From CAYNWK01 sp964400875 (GTDB taxonomy: Bacteria > Chloroflexota > Anaerolineae > Anaerolineales > UBA4823): a stretch of 29,491 nt of DNA. This document shows, one piece after another, positions 1 to 7,044 of this stretch; the first letter of the stretch is position 1; every line of letters starts with the position of its first letter. Under the pieces are notes generated by a model. That model saw only the letters and a program-made list of their open reading frames with translations, had not been told where the DNA came from and ran no database searches. The DNA is taken from contig CAYNWK010000047.1 in assembly GCA_964400875.1 (NCBI GenBank), positions 1-29,491 on the forward strand, given 5' to 3'. The translations under genes and the position numbers were made by a program.

Positions 1-81
1 TTTGCTTTTTTGCACCCTTTCCCTTTTTGGGAGAATACTTGTGGGTAATCACCACAACAAATCGCTGGTTGATCGCGACCT

Positions 82-136
82 GGCCCCCGGCACTTGGGCA
101 GCAGCCTGCGCTGCATGCCTCCAAATGCCGGGGACC
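82..136 (-). terminator. Long imperfect hairpin downstream of the transketolase operon
   Basis: Two 16-nt arms (82-97 and 121-136) pair along their whole length as RNA, with two G-U wobbles on the minus strand. The 23-nt loop holds a second small stem (GCAGC at 101-105 with GCTGC at 110-114). It lies about 35 bp past the stop of the C-terminal transketolase gene, where a terminator is expected. There is no U-tract after it on the minus strand, so it is not a classical intrinsic terminator. It may instead protect the 3' end of the mRNA or be a repeat element. Positions 1-81 hold nothing else I can support. Confidence 0.4.
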
Positions 137-170
137 GGAGATACTGGCGGCTTTTTCCTCGTTTCTTCAG

Positions 171-1139
171 CTACTGCCTCTTCTTCTTTACGACCTCCTC
201 GGCGGCCCGCACGATGTCGTCGGGCGTCAAGCCGTACTTCTCCAGCAGCTCTTGCGGCTCGCCGGATTCGGCGTAGGTGTTATCGATGCCGACGAAACTC
301 ATCGGTACTGGTTCCACCTCGGCGACCGCCTGGGCGACCAAGGCTCCCAGGCCGCCGTTGAGCACGTGCTCCTCGGCAGTGACGATAGCGCCCGTTTCGC
401 GGGCGGCCGCCGCGATCGCCCCACGGTCAAGGGGCTTGATGGTGTGCATGTCCAGCACCCGCGCTTCGATGCCGCGCTTGCTCAGGATGTGGGCCGCTTC
501 CAGCGCCGCCGCCACCATCAGCCCACAGGCGATGATGGTCACATCACGCCCTTCGCGCAGCCGGTTGGCCGCGCCGATCACGAAATCCGCCCCGTTCTGA
601 TAGACAACGGGCGTTTTCGTGCGCCCCGTGCGCAGGTAAACCGGCCCTTCCTGGGAGAACATGGCGCGGGTCAGCGCTCGCGTGGCGGGCTCATCTGCAG
701 GTGCCAGCACGGTGAAGTTAGGCAATGACGTCGCCAGGGCGATGTCTTCGATCGCCATCTGGCTGGGGCCGTCTTCGCCGATGCTGATCCCGGAATGCGA
801 TCCCACCAGTTTGACGTTCATGCGCGGGAAAGCGATGCTCATGCGGATCTGATCGTAGGCGTTGCACATCAAGAAGCAGGCAAAGCTGGCAGCCAGCGCC
901 TGCTTTCCGGAAGCCGCCAGCCCGCTGGAGACGCCGATCAGGTTGCTTTCGGCAATGCCGACGTTGAAGAAGCGCTCCGAGTTCTCGTCGCCAAAATATT
1001 GCGTGCGTGTCGAGTTGCCCACGTCGCCGTCCACAACGACGATATTTTCGTTTTCTCGGCCCAGCTCCCGCAAGGCCTCCCCGAAGGCGTTGCGGGTCGG
1101 CAGGCCGTAATCCAATCCAATACGTTTGCCAATGTCCAT
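171..1139 (-). CDS. Transketolase, C-terminal subunit
   Basis: This is the second half of a split, thiamine-diphosphate-dependent transketolase, which moves two-carbon ketol units between sugar phosphates in the non-oxidative pentose phosphate pathway. The 322-residue product carries the pyrimidine-binding domain followed by the transketolase C-terminal domain. The segment FFNVGIAESN contains Glu64, which matches the conserved glutamate that activates the cofactor aminopyrimidine. The ATG at 1139 is chosen because the product then begins directly with the domain and has a GGGGAGG ribosome site just upstream. The open frame continues to 1457, but that part overlaps the N-terminal subunit gene and is not needed. 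Only 2 nt separate it from the stop of the N-terminal gene, so the two are probably translationally coupled and form a heteromer. DXP synthase-like or other split ThDP enzymes are less likely. Confidence 0.93.
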   Translation of the reverse strand: MDIGKRIGLDYGLPTRNAFGEALRELGRENENIVVVDGDVGNSTRTQYFGDENSERFFNVGIAESNLIGVSSGLAASGKQALAASFACFLMCNAYDQIRMSIAFPRMNVKLVGSHSGISIGEDGPSQMAIEDIALATSLPNFTVLAPADEPATRALTRAMFSQEGPVYLRTGRTKTPVVYQNGADFVIGAANRLREGRDVTIIACGLMVAAALEAAHILSKRGIEARVLDMHTIKPLDRGAIAAAARETGAIVTAEEHVLNGGLGALVAQAVAEVEPVPMSFVGIDNTYAESGEPQELLEKYGLTPDDIVRAAEEVVKKKRQ

Positions 1140-1141
1140 TG

Positions 1142-2104
1142 TTAAACCTCCCCGTATTTGTTTTCGGCGGTAACCCGGGTGGGTTTCTCCTCCGCTGGCA
1201 GGGAAGTAAATGCCCAGGTATGCCTCATCTCGTCCAGTTCGGCCAACGCGGTTTCGAGCTGTTCCTCGTCCAGCGGTTTGCCGTGCATGCGGTTTACCTC
1301 GTCCTGTTCGAAGGGCGAAAGGCCGCGGCCCTTCAACGTGTGAGCGACGATGATCTGCGGCTGGCTTTCCACGCGCTCCACTGCATTGAAAGCCTCCAGG
1401 ATCTGGCCGATATCGTGGCCGTTGATCTCTTCGACGTGCCAGCCGAAGGCCTTCCATTTATCCACTACCGGCTCCAGCGAGGGCATAACCTCGTCAATTG
1501 GGCCGGTCTGCTGGAATTCGTTGTAATCCAGGATGGCGGTCAGGTTGTGGGCCTGGAACTTAGCGGCTGACATCGCCGCCTCCCAGATCTGCCCTTCGTC
1601 CGATTCGCCATCTCCGATCATCACGTACACGCGCGAGGCGCGCTCGTCGAGGCGCGCCGCCAGGGCGTGGCCCAGGCCGATGGAGAGCCCCTGGCCTAAC
1701 GATCCAGTGGATGCCTCCACGCCGGGCAGCGCCCGCATATCGGGATGGCCGTCCAGGGGAGAGCCGAACTCGCGCAGCGTTGGCAGCAATTCCCGGTCGA
1801 AGAAACCGGCTTCTGCCAGGGCAGCGTACAAACCGGGCGCGCCGTGTCCTTTGCTAAGGATAAAACGATCGCGCTCTGGCCAGTTCGGGTCATGCGGGTC
1901 ATAGCGCATGACCCCGCCGAAGTACAGCGCCGTCAGGATATCGACCATCGAAAGCGAGCTGGAAGGGTGTCCCGATCCGGCCTTGGTGGTGATCTTCAGG
2001 ATCTCCCGGCTGAGTCGCCAGGCGGTTTCCTGCAGCTCCTCCAGCGAGGGGGTTTCCAGGGTCCACTTCTCACTCGATCTTCTTTCCACTTGTGTTTGCG
2101 TCAT
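1142..2104 (-). CDS. Transketolase, N-terminal subunit
   Basis: This is the ThDP/Mg2+-binding half of the split transketolase (320 residues). Visible signatures are the early SGHPSSSLS segment, SKGHGAP near residue 85, the GSLGQGL turn, and the cofactor motif starting with GDG at residues 164-166 and ending at Asn195 in ILDYN. The length fits N-terminal subunits of two-gene transketolases known from archaea and several bacterial phyla. The ATG at 2104 follows AGAGGAGG about 11 nt upstream. It is the middle gene of a three-gene minus-strand unit, 34 nt after the small anchored protein and 2 nt before the C-terminal subunit. The active site of this enzyme class is completed by both subunits, so neither is expected to work alone. 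Confidence 0.93.
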   Translation of the reverse strand: MTQTQVERRSSEKWTLETPSLEELQETAWRLSREILKITTKAGSGHPSSSLSMVDILTALYFGGVMRYDPHDPNWPERDRFILSKGHGAPGLYAALAEAGFFDRELLPTLREFGSPLDGHPDMRALPGVEASTGSLGQGLSIGLGHALAARLDERASRVYVMIGDGESDEGQIWEAAMSAAKFQAHNLTAILDYNEFQQTGPIDEVMPSLEPVVDKWKAFGWHVEEINGHDIGQILEAFNAVERVESQPQIIVAHTLKGRGLSPFEQDEVNRMHGKPLDEEQLETALAELDEMRHTWAFTSLPAEEKPTRVTAENKYGEV

Positions 2105-2138
2105 ATTTGTTGTTACCTCCTCTTATGATTCAGCTAGT

Positions 2139-2666
2139 TCAGCTGCGTCGCCACCAGCGGATCAGCAGTCCGGCCAGCATGCCGACGCCAAGCCAGCCAA
2201 ACCAGTAGTCCAGCGGTCCGCCGAAGCGGCTGGCGGGCTCGATCTCGCGCTTGCGCTCCTCCAGTTCGTCAACAAAAGCCTCCGCTGCTTCTACATTGTC
2301 CACCCGCCCCATGCTCACCTTGACAGGGACCAGGCGCAATCCGCCCAAACGTTGCCAGACGGTCAGGTTGAGGTGTTCTCCATCGCCGCCGTTGAGGTTT
2401 GCGCTGACGTCGCTTAGATGCACCGGACCGGATAAGTTTTGCATCAGCTTGATCGTCGCCGGCGTCAGCTGCGTCTTCATCTGCAGCCTGGCCTCGGAGC
2501 CTTTCTCCTCCGCCGTGCCGATCTTGCCCAGCTTTTCCAGCACGCCCGTGAAATTCAGGCGCAGCTGTTCGTCATCCAGGGTGAATGTCACCACCTTATC
2601 CGGGTTTTCTATACCTCTGGCTGTGAAGGTGTACGTTCCTAGGTTATCTTCTGCTGCGTTGGTCAT
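2139..2666 (-). CDS. Hypothetical protein with C-terminal membrane anchor
   Basis: I do not recognise this 175-residue protein. The soluble part (about residues 1-145) is mostly predicted-looking beta strands with charged loops and includes stretches such as TFTARGIENPDKVV and LKLMQNLSGPVHLSD-like segments. The tail (about 150-175) is a single hydrophobic helix ending in basic WWRRS, as in a tail-anchored protein facing the cytoplasm. The ATG at 2666 is preferred to the upstream one at 2738 because AAGGAG lies 8 nt before it and a promoter-like sequence lies inside the longer frame. It is the first gene of the transketolase operon. A role in that pathway is not evident. Confidence 0.7.
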   Translation of the reverse strand: MTNAAEDNLGTYTFTARGIENPDKVVTFTLDDEQLRLNFTGVLEKLGKIGTAEEKGSEARLQMKTQLTPATIKLMQNLSGPVHLSDVSANLNGGDGEHLNLTVWQRLGGLRLVPVKVSMGRVDNVEAAEAFVDELEERKREIEPASRFGGPLDYWFGWLGVGMLAGLLIRWWRRS

Positions 2667-2697
2667 ATTCCGAACTCCTTTTAAACGCTTAAAGTCA

Positions 2698-2725
2698 TTT
2701 ATAGTATTTAGTCGTTTTCGTTCCA
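2698..2725 (-). promoter_or_regulatory. Putative sigma-70 promoter of the transketolase operon
   Basis: Read on the minus strand, TGGAAC (2720-2725) is followed after 16 nt by TATAAA (2698-2703). This would start transcription near 2691 and leave a leader of about 25 nt containing the AAGGAG site of the gene starting at 2666. The -10 is good and the -35 is weak (3 of 6). The rest of the divergent spacer to 2908 shows only a direct repeat TACAAATC at 2872-2879 and 2884-2891. Confidence 0.35.
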
Positions 2726-2908
2726 CCGACGATCCCAATTCTTGGGCTGGCCGTAAAAATCATGAAGTCGGTTCTCTATTCCCGGTTTCATCACTTTTTC
2801 GCTAATTTCTTCATTTACCAGTCTAGGATAGGCTCGTGCTCACGTCCATGTATCGGGACACAGATCACGGGTACAAATCAAGATACAAATCCTCCCCCCC
2901 GGCGCTGA

Positions 2909-2950
2909 GGTAGGGTTTTCCCTACCCGGCATGGGGGGAATCCCTACCCC
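2909..2950 (+). promoter_or_regulatory. Tandem G-run/CCCTACCC element, putative operator
   Basis: GGTAGGGTTTTCCCTACC (2909-2926) is a perfect 7-bp inverted repeat around TTTT. A second copy of its right half, CCCTACCC, starts at 2942, exactly 22 bp after the first at 2920, and is again preceded by a G-run (2933-2938). The arrangement is GGG-4 nt-CCCTACCC, then GGGG-3 nt-CCCTACCC. A 22-bp step is about two helical turns, so two dimers could bind on the same face of the DNA. The element lies roughly 65-90 bp upstream of the inferred start of the NarL-type gene, a usual place for an activator. The binding protein is not known. Confidence 0.5.
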
Positions 2951-2969
2951 AACCTAGGATACCTCCCCA

Positions 2970-2998
2970 TTGTCCGTGCACATTAATAAGTATATAGT
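2970..2998 (+). promoter_or_regulatory. Putative sigma-70 promoter for the NarL-SpoVS cluster
   Basis: TTGTCC (2970-2975) is separated by exactly 17 nt from TATAGT (2993-2998), giving 4 of 6 and 5 of 6 matches to the consensus. The start point would be near 3005, leaving a leader of about 80 nt before the ATG at 3088. TATACT at 2999-3004 is an alternative -10. Confidence 0.45.
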
Positions 2999-3087
2999 TA
3001 TACTAAGGTGCAGGCGCCTCCAAAATAAAGGCTTTGGGGAAACGAATGCATCCACCAGATTTGTCAACGTAAAGGAGGTTCGCAAAC

Positions 3088-3789
3088 ATGATCCACGTGC
3101 TGATCGTGGACGAAATTAGACTGACGGGCGATGCTTTGGCCGAAGTTCTGGCTGAGCAGCCGGACATTCAGGTCATCGACATCAGCACGGACGTTTCGAC
3201 AGCCCTATCACACGTTCAGGATTGTGACCTGATGCTGGTCAATGCCAGCTTGTCCCAGGATGGCGCATACCAGCTAACCCAAATGGTCGCCGACTATGCC
3301 GAAAGCAACTCCCGCCAAACCCGGGTGTTGATCGTCGGCCTGGTCGAATCGAAACAGACCATCGTTCGCTACATTGAGGCCGGGGCAATGGGCTACATAC
3401 ACCGGGAGGCTGACGTCGACGAACTGTTGGAAACTGTGCGCAATGTCCATGACGGTCGTGCGCAAGTCGCCCCCGACGTGGCCGCCGCTTTGATGGCGCG
3501 AGTCTCCGAGCTGGCCGGTTGGTTCGACGAGATCGTTTCCGGCCCAGCCAAGACGACCGACCTGACCCCGCGCGAACGAGAAGTGCTCGCGCTTATTGGG
3601 CAAGACTTCACCAACCGAGAGATCGCCGATCAATTAGTCGTAGAAGTCGGTACGGTGAAAAATCACGTACACAATATTTTGTCGAAGCTGGAAGTAAGCA
3701 GCCGCCATGAAGCGGCTTTGTATCTGCCATTGATCGACCAGGCAGACCAGACGAGAGAATCACGGCGTTTTGCCGGCGTTTCGAGCTGA
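3088..3789 (+). CDS. NarL/FixJ-family regulator with degenerate receiver domain
   Basis: The 233-residue protein has a CheY-like receiver (about 1-120) and a LuxR-type helix-turn-helix (about 158-215, including TPREREVLALI and GTVKNHVHNILSKLEV). The receiver lacks its key residues. The phospho-acceptor position is Asn52 (LMLVN52ASL), the switch Thr/Ser is Gly84, and the conserved Lys is Arg106. Of the acidic pair only Asp8-Glu9 remains. It is therefore probably not controlled by His-Asp phosphotransfer and may act constitutively, through dimer partners or through a ligand. AAAGGAGG lies 10 nt before the ATG. It heads a plus-strand cluster with the SpoVS-family gene and a second, intact NarL-type regulator. 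No histidine kinase is in the window. The HTH assignment is firm and the target genes are unknown. Confidence 0.88.
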   Translation: MIHVLIVDEIRLTGDALAEVLAEQPDIQVIDISTDVSTALSHVQDCDLMLVNASLSQDGAYQLTQMVADYAESNSRQTRVLIVGLVESKQTIVRYIEAGAMGYIHREADVDELLETVRNVHDGRAQVAPDVAAALMARVSELAGWFDEIVSGPAKTTDLTPREREVLALIGQDFTNREIADQLVVEVGTVKNHVHNILSKLEVSSRHEAALYLPLIDQADQTRESRRFAGVSS

Positions 3790-3841
3790 GCCAAGCCGTC
3801 TGGAATATCACCCAACCCTACTAGACAGAAGGAGAACACCC

Positions 3842-4207
3842 ATGCACGTGCAAACCGACCACCGCCTATCTGTTCCGCTCAGGAAAGAGATTCCAATGAA
3901 TTCAACTTATGAACCACCGGAAGTTCACCGAGGATCGGAAGTCGATATCATTCGAGTGTCCTCATCCTCACGAACCGCTTCGGTAGCCGGCGCCATCGCC
4001 GGCGTCGTCCGGGATAACCAGGACAGGACCGCCAAAATTCAGGCGATCGGCGCCAGCGCGGTCAACCAGGCAACCAAAGCCATCGTGTTGGCGACGGATT
4101 ATCTGGCGCAAGACGGCATCATCGTCGCCTTCGTCCCGGAGTTCGTCAACGTGGACATCAACGGTAAGACCCGCACAGCCATTCGCTTTAACGTGGGGCC
4201 ACGTTAA
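3842..4207 (+). CDS. SpoVS-family protein
   Basis: From about residue 32 the product matches the stage V sporulation protein S family. It has an IRVSSSS strand, the SVAGAIAGV helix, the signature KIQAIGASAVNQATKAI, then ATDYLAQDGI, and a C-terminal RTAIRFNVGPR. SpoVS is a small Alba-like, probably nucleic-acid-binding protein that affects septation and sporulation timing in Bacillus. It also occurs in bacteria that do not sporulate, including Chloroflexota and Deinococcota. I start it at ATG 3842 (121 residues) because AAGGAG lies 7 nt upstream. An internal ATG at 3896 gives 103 residues, closer to the usual length of about 86-90, and could be the true start. It lies 52 nt after the degenerate NarL regulator and probably shares its transcript. 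The unusual N-terminal extension has no recognisable motif. Confidence 0.9.
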   Translation: MHVQTDHRLSVPLRKEIPMNSTYEPPEVHRGSEVDIIRVSSSSRTASVAGAIAGVVRDNQDRTAKIQAIGASAVNQATKAIVLATDYLAQDGIIVAFVPEFVNVDINGKTRTAIRFNVGPR

Positions 4208-4230
4208 TCGAAGCAAAACAAGGATAACTT

Positions 4231-4282
4231 CCCTGGAGAGGGCTTGCTCAGGTCAGCAGGCCGAGAGCAGGCATCGCCAGGG
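4231..4282 (+). other. Two-tier imperfect hairpin after the spoVS-like gene
   Basis: CCCTGG (4231-4236) pairs with CCAGGG (4277-4282). Inside it, GCTTGCTC (4242-4249) pairs with GAGCAGGC (4265-4272) with one G-U wobble. It begins 23 nt after the SpoVS stop and ends about 90 nt before the next gene. It may attenuate read-through between the two regulators or stabilise the upstream mRNA. No U-tract follows. TAAAAT at 4318-4323 could be a -10 for the next gene, but no convincing -35 is present. Confidence 0.35.
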
Positions 4283-4373
4283 CCGGTCATGGCTGAACGA
4301 TAGGAGAGTCAATCGGTTAAAATTTATTACGCACCGATCGTTCATGTTCATTACCGCGCATCGGGAGGGAGAG

Positions 4374-5033
4374 ATGGCGCATGAAAACCCAGAGAAGAAA
4401 AAAGATATGGTAAGCGTGGTTCTGGCAGATGACCATGCCCGGGTTCGCGCGGGAATACGCAATATTCTCGAGGGGGATCCGCGCATTGTCGTCCTCGGCG
4501 AAGCCAGTGATGGGTACGAGGCTTTGGATCTGGTCGATCAGCTCGAACCGGACGTCCTGGTCTTAGACGTGGATATGCCGCGCCTGAACGGCAATCAGGT
4601 TGCGACGAAGTTGATACAAAACAAACACCCGGTGACCATTCTGGCTTTGAGCGCTTATGACGACCGCCAATATATTAAAGGGATGCTCAACCTGGGCATC
4701 TCAGGGTATCTGACGAAGGAAGAAGCGCCGGAAATCCTGGTCGAAGCGGTGCACGGGGTAGCGCGCGGCGAAAAAGATTGGGTCACCGAACGGGTGGCAA
4801 AAAAGATCGCCGCCTTGAGCGAGCGCAGCGAAAACGAGACGACCTTGACTCACCGAGAATTGCAAATCTTGCGCCTTCTGGCGGCGGGAAAGGACGAGGG
4901 TGACATCGTCGGCGAACTAAAACTCGACGTGAACCTCATCCAAAAGCATATTGAATTACTTTGCAGAAAATTAAACGTCGATTCGATCGAAAATCTGATC
5001 GAGCAGGCTCGGCGAGAATCACTGATTAAGTGA
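4374..5033 (+). CDS. NarL/FixJ-family response regulator
   Basis: This 219-residue protein has a complete receiver domain: acidic pair Asp19-Asp20, phospho-acceptor Asp65 in VLVLD65VDMPR, a Ser in ALSAYDD, and the conserved Lys in GYLTKEE. The C-terminal LuxR-type domain begins at LTHRELQILRLLAAGKDE. Its recognition region (LDVNLIQKHIELLCRKLNV) departs from the usual TVKTHVxNIL pattern, so its DNA site is likely different from that of the first regulator in the cluster. The ATG at 4374 is chosen over 4344 because GGGAGG lies 5 nt before it and the receiver starts soon after. It is the third gene of the plus-strand cluster. A cognate kinase must be encoded elsewhere. The 138 bp after it contain only a weak 5-bp hairpin (5073-5086). 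Confidence 0.9.
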   Translation: MAHENPEKKKDMVSVVLADDHARVRAGIRNILEGDPRIVVLGEASDGYEALDLVDQLEPDVLVLDVDMPRLNGNQVATKLIQNKHPVTILALSAYDDRQYIKGMLNLGISGYLTKEEAPEILVEAVHGVARGEKDWVTERVAKKIAALSERSENETTLTHRELQILRLLAAGKDEGDIVGELKLDVNLIQKHIELLCRKLNVDSIENLIEQARRESLIK

Positions 5034-5171
5034 GCGAGAGCCACGGGTATCTTCTTGCCATATTTGAAGAAAACCAGTCCCCTGGTGTTAAATACACGCG
5101 GCCTTAAACGCATATCTAAACTGATAGAAGTTACGCAGTTCGCCGGGAAAATGGGGGATTGCTTCCGGCGA

Positions 5172-5963
5172 TCAGTCGGCGAAGCGGTACAGCTCCCAGA
5201 TGAAGCGCTGTGGCGTGCTGAGTGGCCGATCCAGGTCGCCGAATTGCTTTACAGCCCAGGCGCGCAAGCGTGCGACGCACTCGGAAAAGACGGCCTCCGG
5301 GACTTCCCAGGTTGAGGACCAGATGCGCTGCTCGAGCATGGCAATTTGCTCGTTGATCGTGCGCCCCGAGGACCACTCGGCCGCGGTCCATTGCTCCTGG
5401 CTGGCGCCCATCTCGTCCAGGGCAGCTTGGAGCTCGGCAAAGTCGCGCAAGCCGGCGTGCACGCCCTGCGCCCCATACTCTGCGGTAATCTGTGCCCATT
5501 GATCGCGCAGGCGGGCGGCAGGGGTCCTTTCGGAGCGGTGGTTATAACCTTGCAGCAGCGCGCCCCCGGGCGCCAGCACGCGGCGCACCTCGCTTAGAGC
5601 CTGCTGCCACGCCGGGATCAAATGGAAGATATGCACGGAGATCACCACCTCGAAACAAGCATCGGCCAGCGCCAGACGGGTGGCGTCCCCTTGGAGTAGG
5701 TCGGGCCTGGGACTCTCTGGGGGCAGCTGGGCGCGCAAGCGCGCCATCATCTCCCGGGAGACGTCTATGCCGGTCAGATGATATCCACGGGCCAGCAGCG
5801 GGCGGGCGATCCGCCCGGTGCCCACACCGATCTCCAGCAGGCGATCGTCCGGGCGCAGGCGCATCGCTGCAGAAGCAGCCACCTCTCCGGCGATCCCAGG
5901 AGGGAACCCGCGCGTCTGGTCGTAGAAATCGGCGGCTCGGTCGAATGATATCGGTGCTTTCAT
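5172..5963 (-). CDS. Class I SAM-dependent methyltransferase
   Basis: The 263-residue protein has the Rossmann methyltransferase order: motif I LLEIGVGTG (residues 42-50), an acidic residue at the end of strand 2 (Asp67 in GIDVS), QGDATRL (Asp93), then a post-motif segment VISVHIFHLIPAW and the helix SEVRRVLAPGGALL typical of the Methyltransf_11/25 group. The substrate cannot be told. The tail (about 150-263) is helical and tryptophan-rich and not part of the core fold. The ATG at 5963 has GGAGGT 12 nt upstream, and the N-terminus FDRAADFYDQTRG is the usual lead-in of this family. It follows the exonuclease-like gene by 46 nt on the same strand, so they may be co-transcribed. Confidence 0.85.
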   Translation of the reverse strand: MKAPISFDRAADFYDQTRGFPPGIAGEVAASAAMRLRPDDRLLEIGVGTGRIARPLLARGYHLTGIDVSREMMARLRAQLPPESPRPDLLQGDATRLALADACFEVVISVHIFHLIPAWQQALSEVRRVLAPGGALLQGYNHRSERTPAARLRDQWAQITAEYGAQGVHAGLRDFAELQAALDEMGASQEQWTAAEWSSGRTINEQIAMLEQRIWSSTWEVPEAVFSECVARLRAWAVKQFGDLDRPLSTPQRFIWELYRFAD

Positions 5964-6009
5964 CCTGCTTCTGCGACCTCCATTTTTGATTTGGCCTGGC
6001 CCTGGCGAT

Positions 6010-6744
6010 CTAGCCCTGCAGCCAGGCGGTGAACTTGCTGCGCTTCCAGGGCCGCGACATCCAGGAAGTATCCGGGGTTGGCAGTTGCAGCGCCTCACGC
6101 GCCGCCAGTAAGCCGCCGGGCAGGTCCAGTGTCTGTGGCAGGCCGCGGTTGCTGCTCCACTGCAAACGGCGCCGGCGTTCGATCTCCTGGGCCAGATGCA
6201 AGGTGGTGCGCACATCTTGCTCCAGGTACGCCAGGACCTCGTCGCGCCGCCCTTGCGCCCAGTACGTCGGCGCCAGCGCTCCGTTCATCCCGGCCGTCTT
6301 CCCTGGCAGACCCATCCCCCTGGCGGCCTTGTCCAGCCCCAACGCGTAGCCCTTGAGGCAAAACACGTGGAACATCATGTCGACGTGATCCAGCGCCAGC
6401 GCACGGCAATTCTCCCACTGTCCGCTCTCCTCCGCCAGGATATCGAAATCGAAGCCCACGCCGTTCCAGGTCAGGATAGTTTTCCCGGCATCCACCTGGC
6501 GCTCCAGGTAACCGACCAGCTGGGCAGCCTCCTCGCGGCTGAGGCGGTCAGCGATGCCGCCCTCAGGTGTCCGGCCATGCCAGAGGATCAACCCGCCCTG
6601 GGAATCCAGCGTGGCCGCGCAGCTGATGCCTAAAGGTCGGTACGATTTCAAGTCGTCCGCGTTCTGAGGCACGACCCTTTCGATTTCGATGTCAAAGGCA
6701 AGATAATCCCGCCCTGCGGTTGCGTCCCGATTTGGTTCCCTCAT
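6010..6744 (-). CDS. DEDDy-type 3'-5' exonuclease-like (RNase H fold) protein
   Basis: The 244-residue product shows the order of acidic motifs expected for a DNA polymerase B-type exonuclease fold: Exo I AFDIE (Asp18, Glu20), Exo II TWNGVGFDFDIL (Asn94 with Asp99/Asp101), and Exo III YLEQD (Tyr173, Asp177), which makes it the DEDDy subclass. No polymerase domain follows, so it is a stand-alone nuclease-like protein, perhaps acting in DNA repair or RNA processing. The ATG at 6744 has AGGAG 5 nt upstream. It is the first gene of a minus-strand pair with the methyltransferase. The catalytic residues appear present, so activity is plausible, but the substrate is unknown. Confidence 0.75.
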   Translation of the reverse strand: MREPNRDATAGRDYLAFDIEIERVVPQNADDLKSYRPLGISCAATLDSQGGLILWHGRTPEGGIADRLSREEAAQLVGYLERQVDAGKTILTWNGVGFDFDILAEESGQWENCRALALDHVDMMFHVFCLKGYALGLDKAARGMGLPGKTAGMNGALAPTYWAQGRRDEVLAYLEQDVRTTLHLAQEIERRRRLQWSSNRGLPQTLDLPGGLLAAREALQLPTPDTSWMSRPWKRSKFTAWLQG

Positions 6745-7044
6745 GATGGCTCCTGTTCTGATTGGGAAATTTCAGCCTTCCCTGGGTGCACGACTTCCCG
6801 GGAGGACACCCTGTTCGAGCTTGTCTGAGAAAATCATACATCAGGTTAGCGCAAATGGCAATTCGGTCGCGCCGGCTTCTTTGCGTTGCTGGCCTACCGC
6901 GGGTCCTTTTACCTGCTCTGATACATCCTCTGGGGACCATTGCGCCTGAAAGTCTTGTTCGGCAGTTGAACCCAAGTGTCCAATCCTCCAGCAGACAGCT
7001 CCTTGTGTTATCCTTGCTATCATGAGCGCAGGAGGAGCACCACA
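6745..7044. other. Divergent intergenic spacer, no gene seen
   Basis: This 300-bp spacer separates the minus-strand exonuclease-like gene from the plus-strand P-loop gene and must hold promoters for both. I find no convincing paired -35/-10 boxes, no strong inverted repeat and no coding frame with a ribosome site. The open frame reaching back to 6976 is only the upstream extension of the P-loop gene. Confidence 0.5.

Noticed and set aside
2909..2950. G-quadruplex on the minus strand
   Set aside because: Four G-runs exist but the middle loop is about 15 nt and contains C-runs that pair with them, so duplex or hairpin is more likely.
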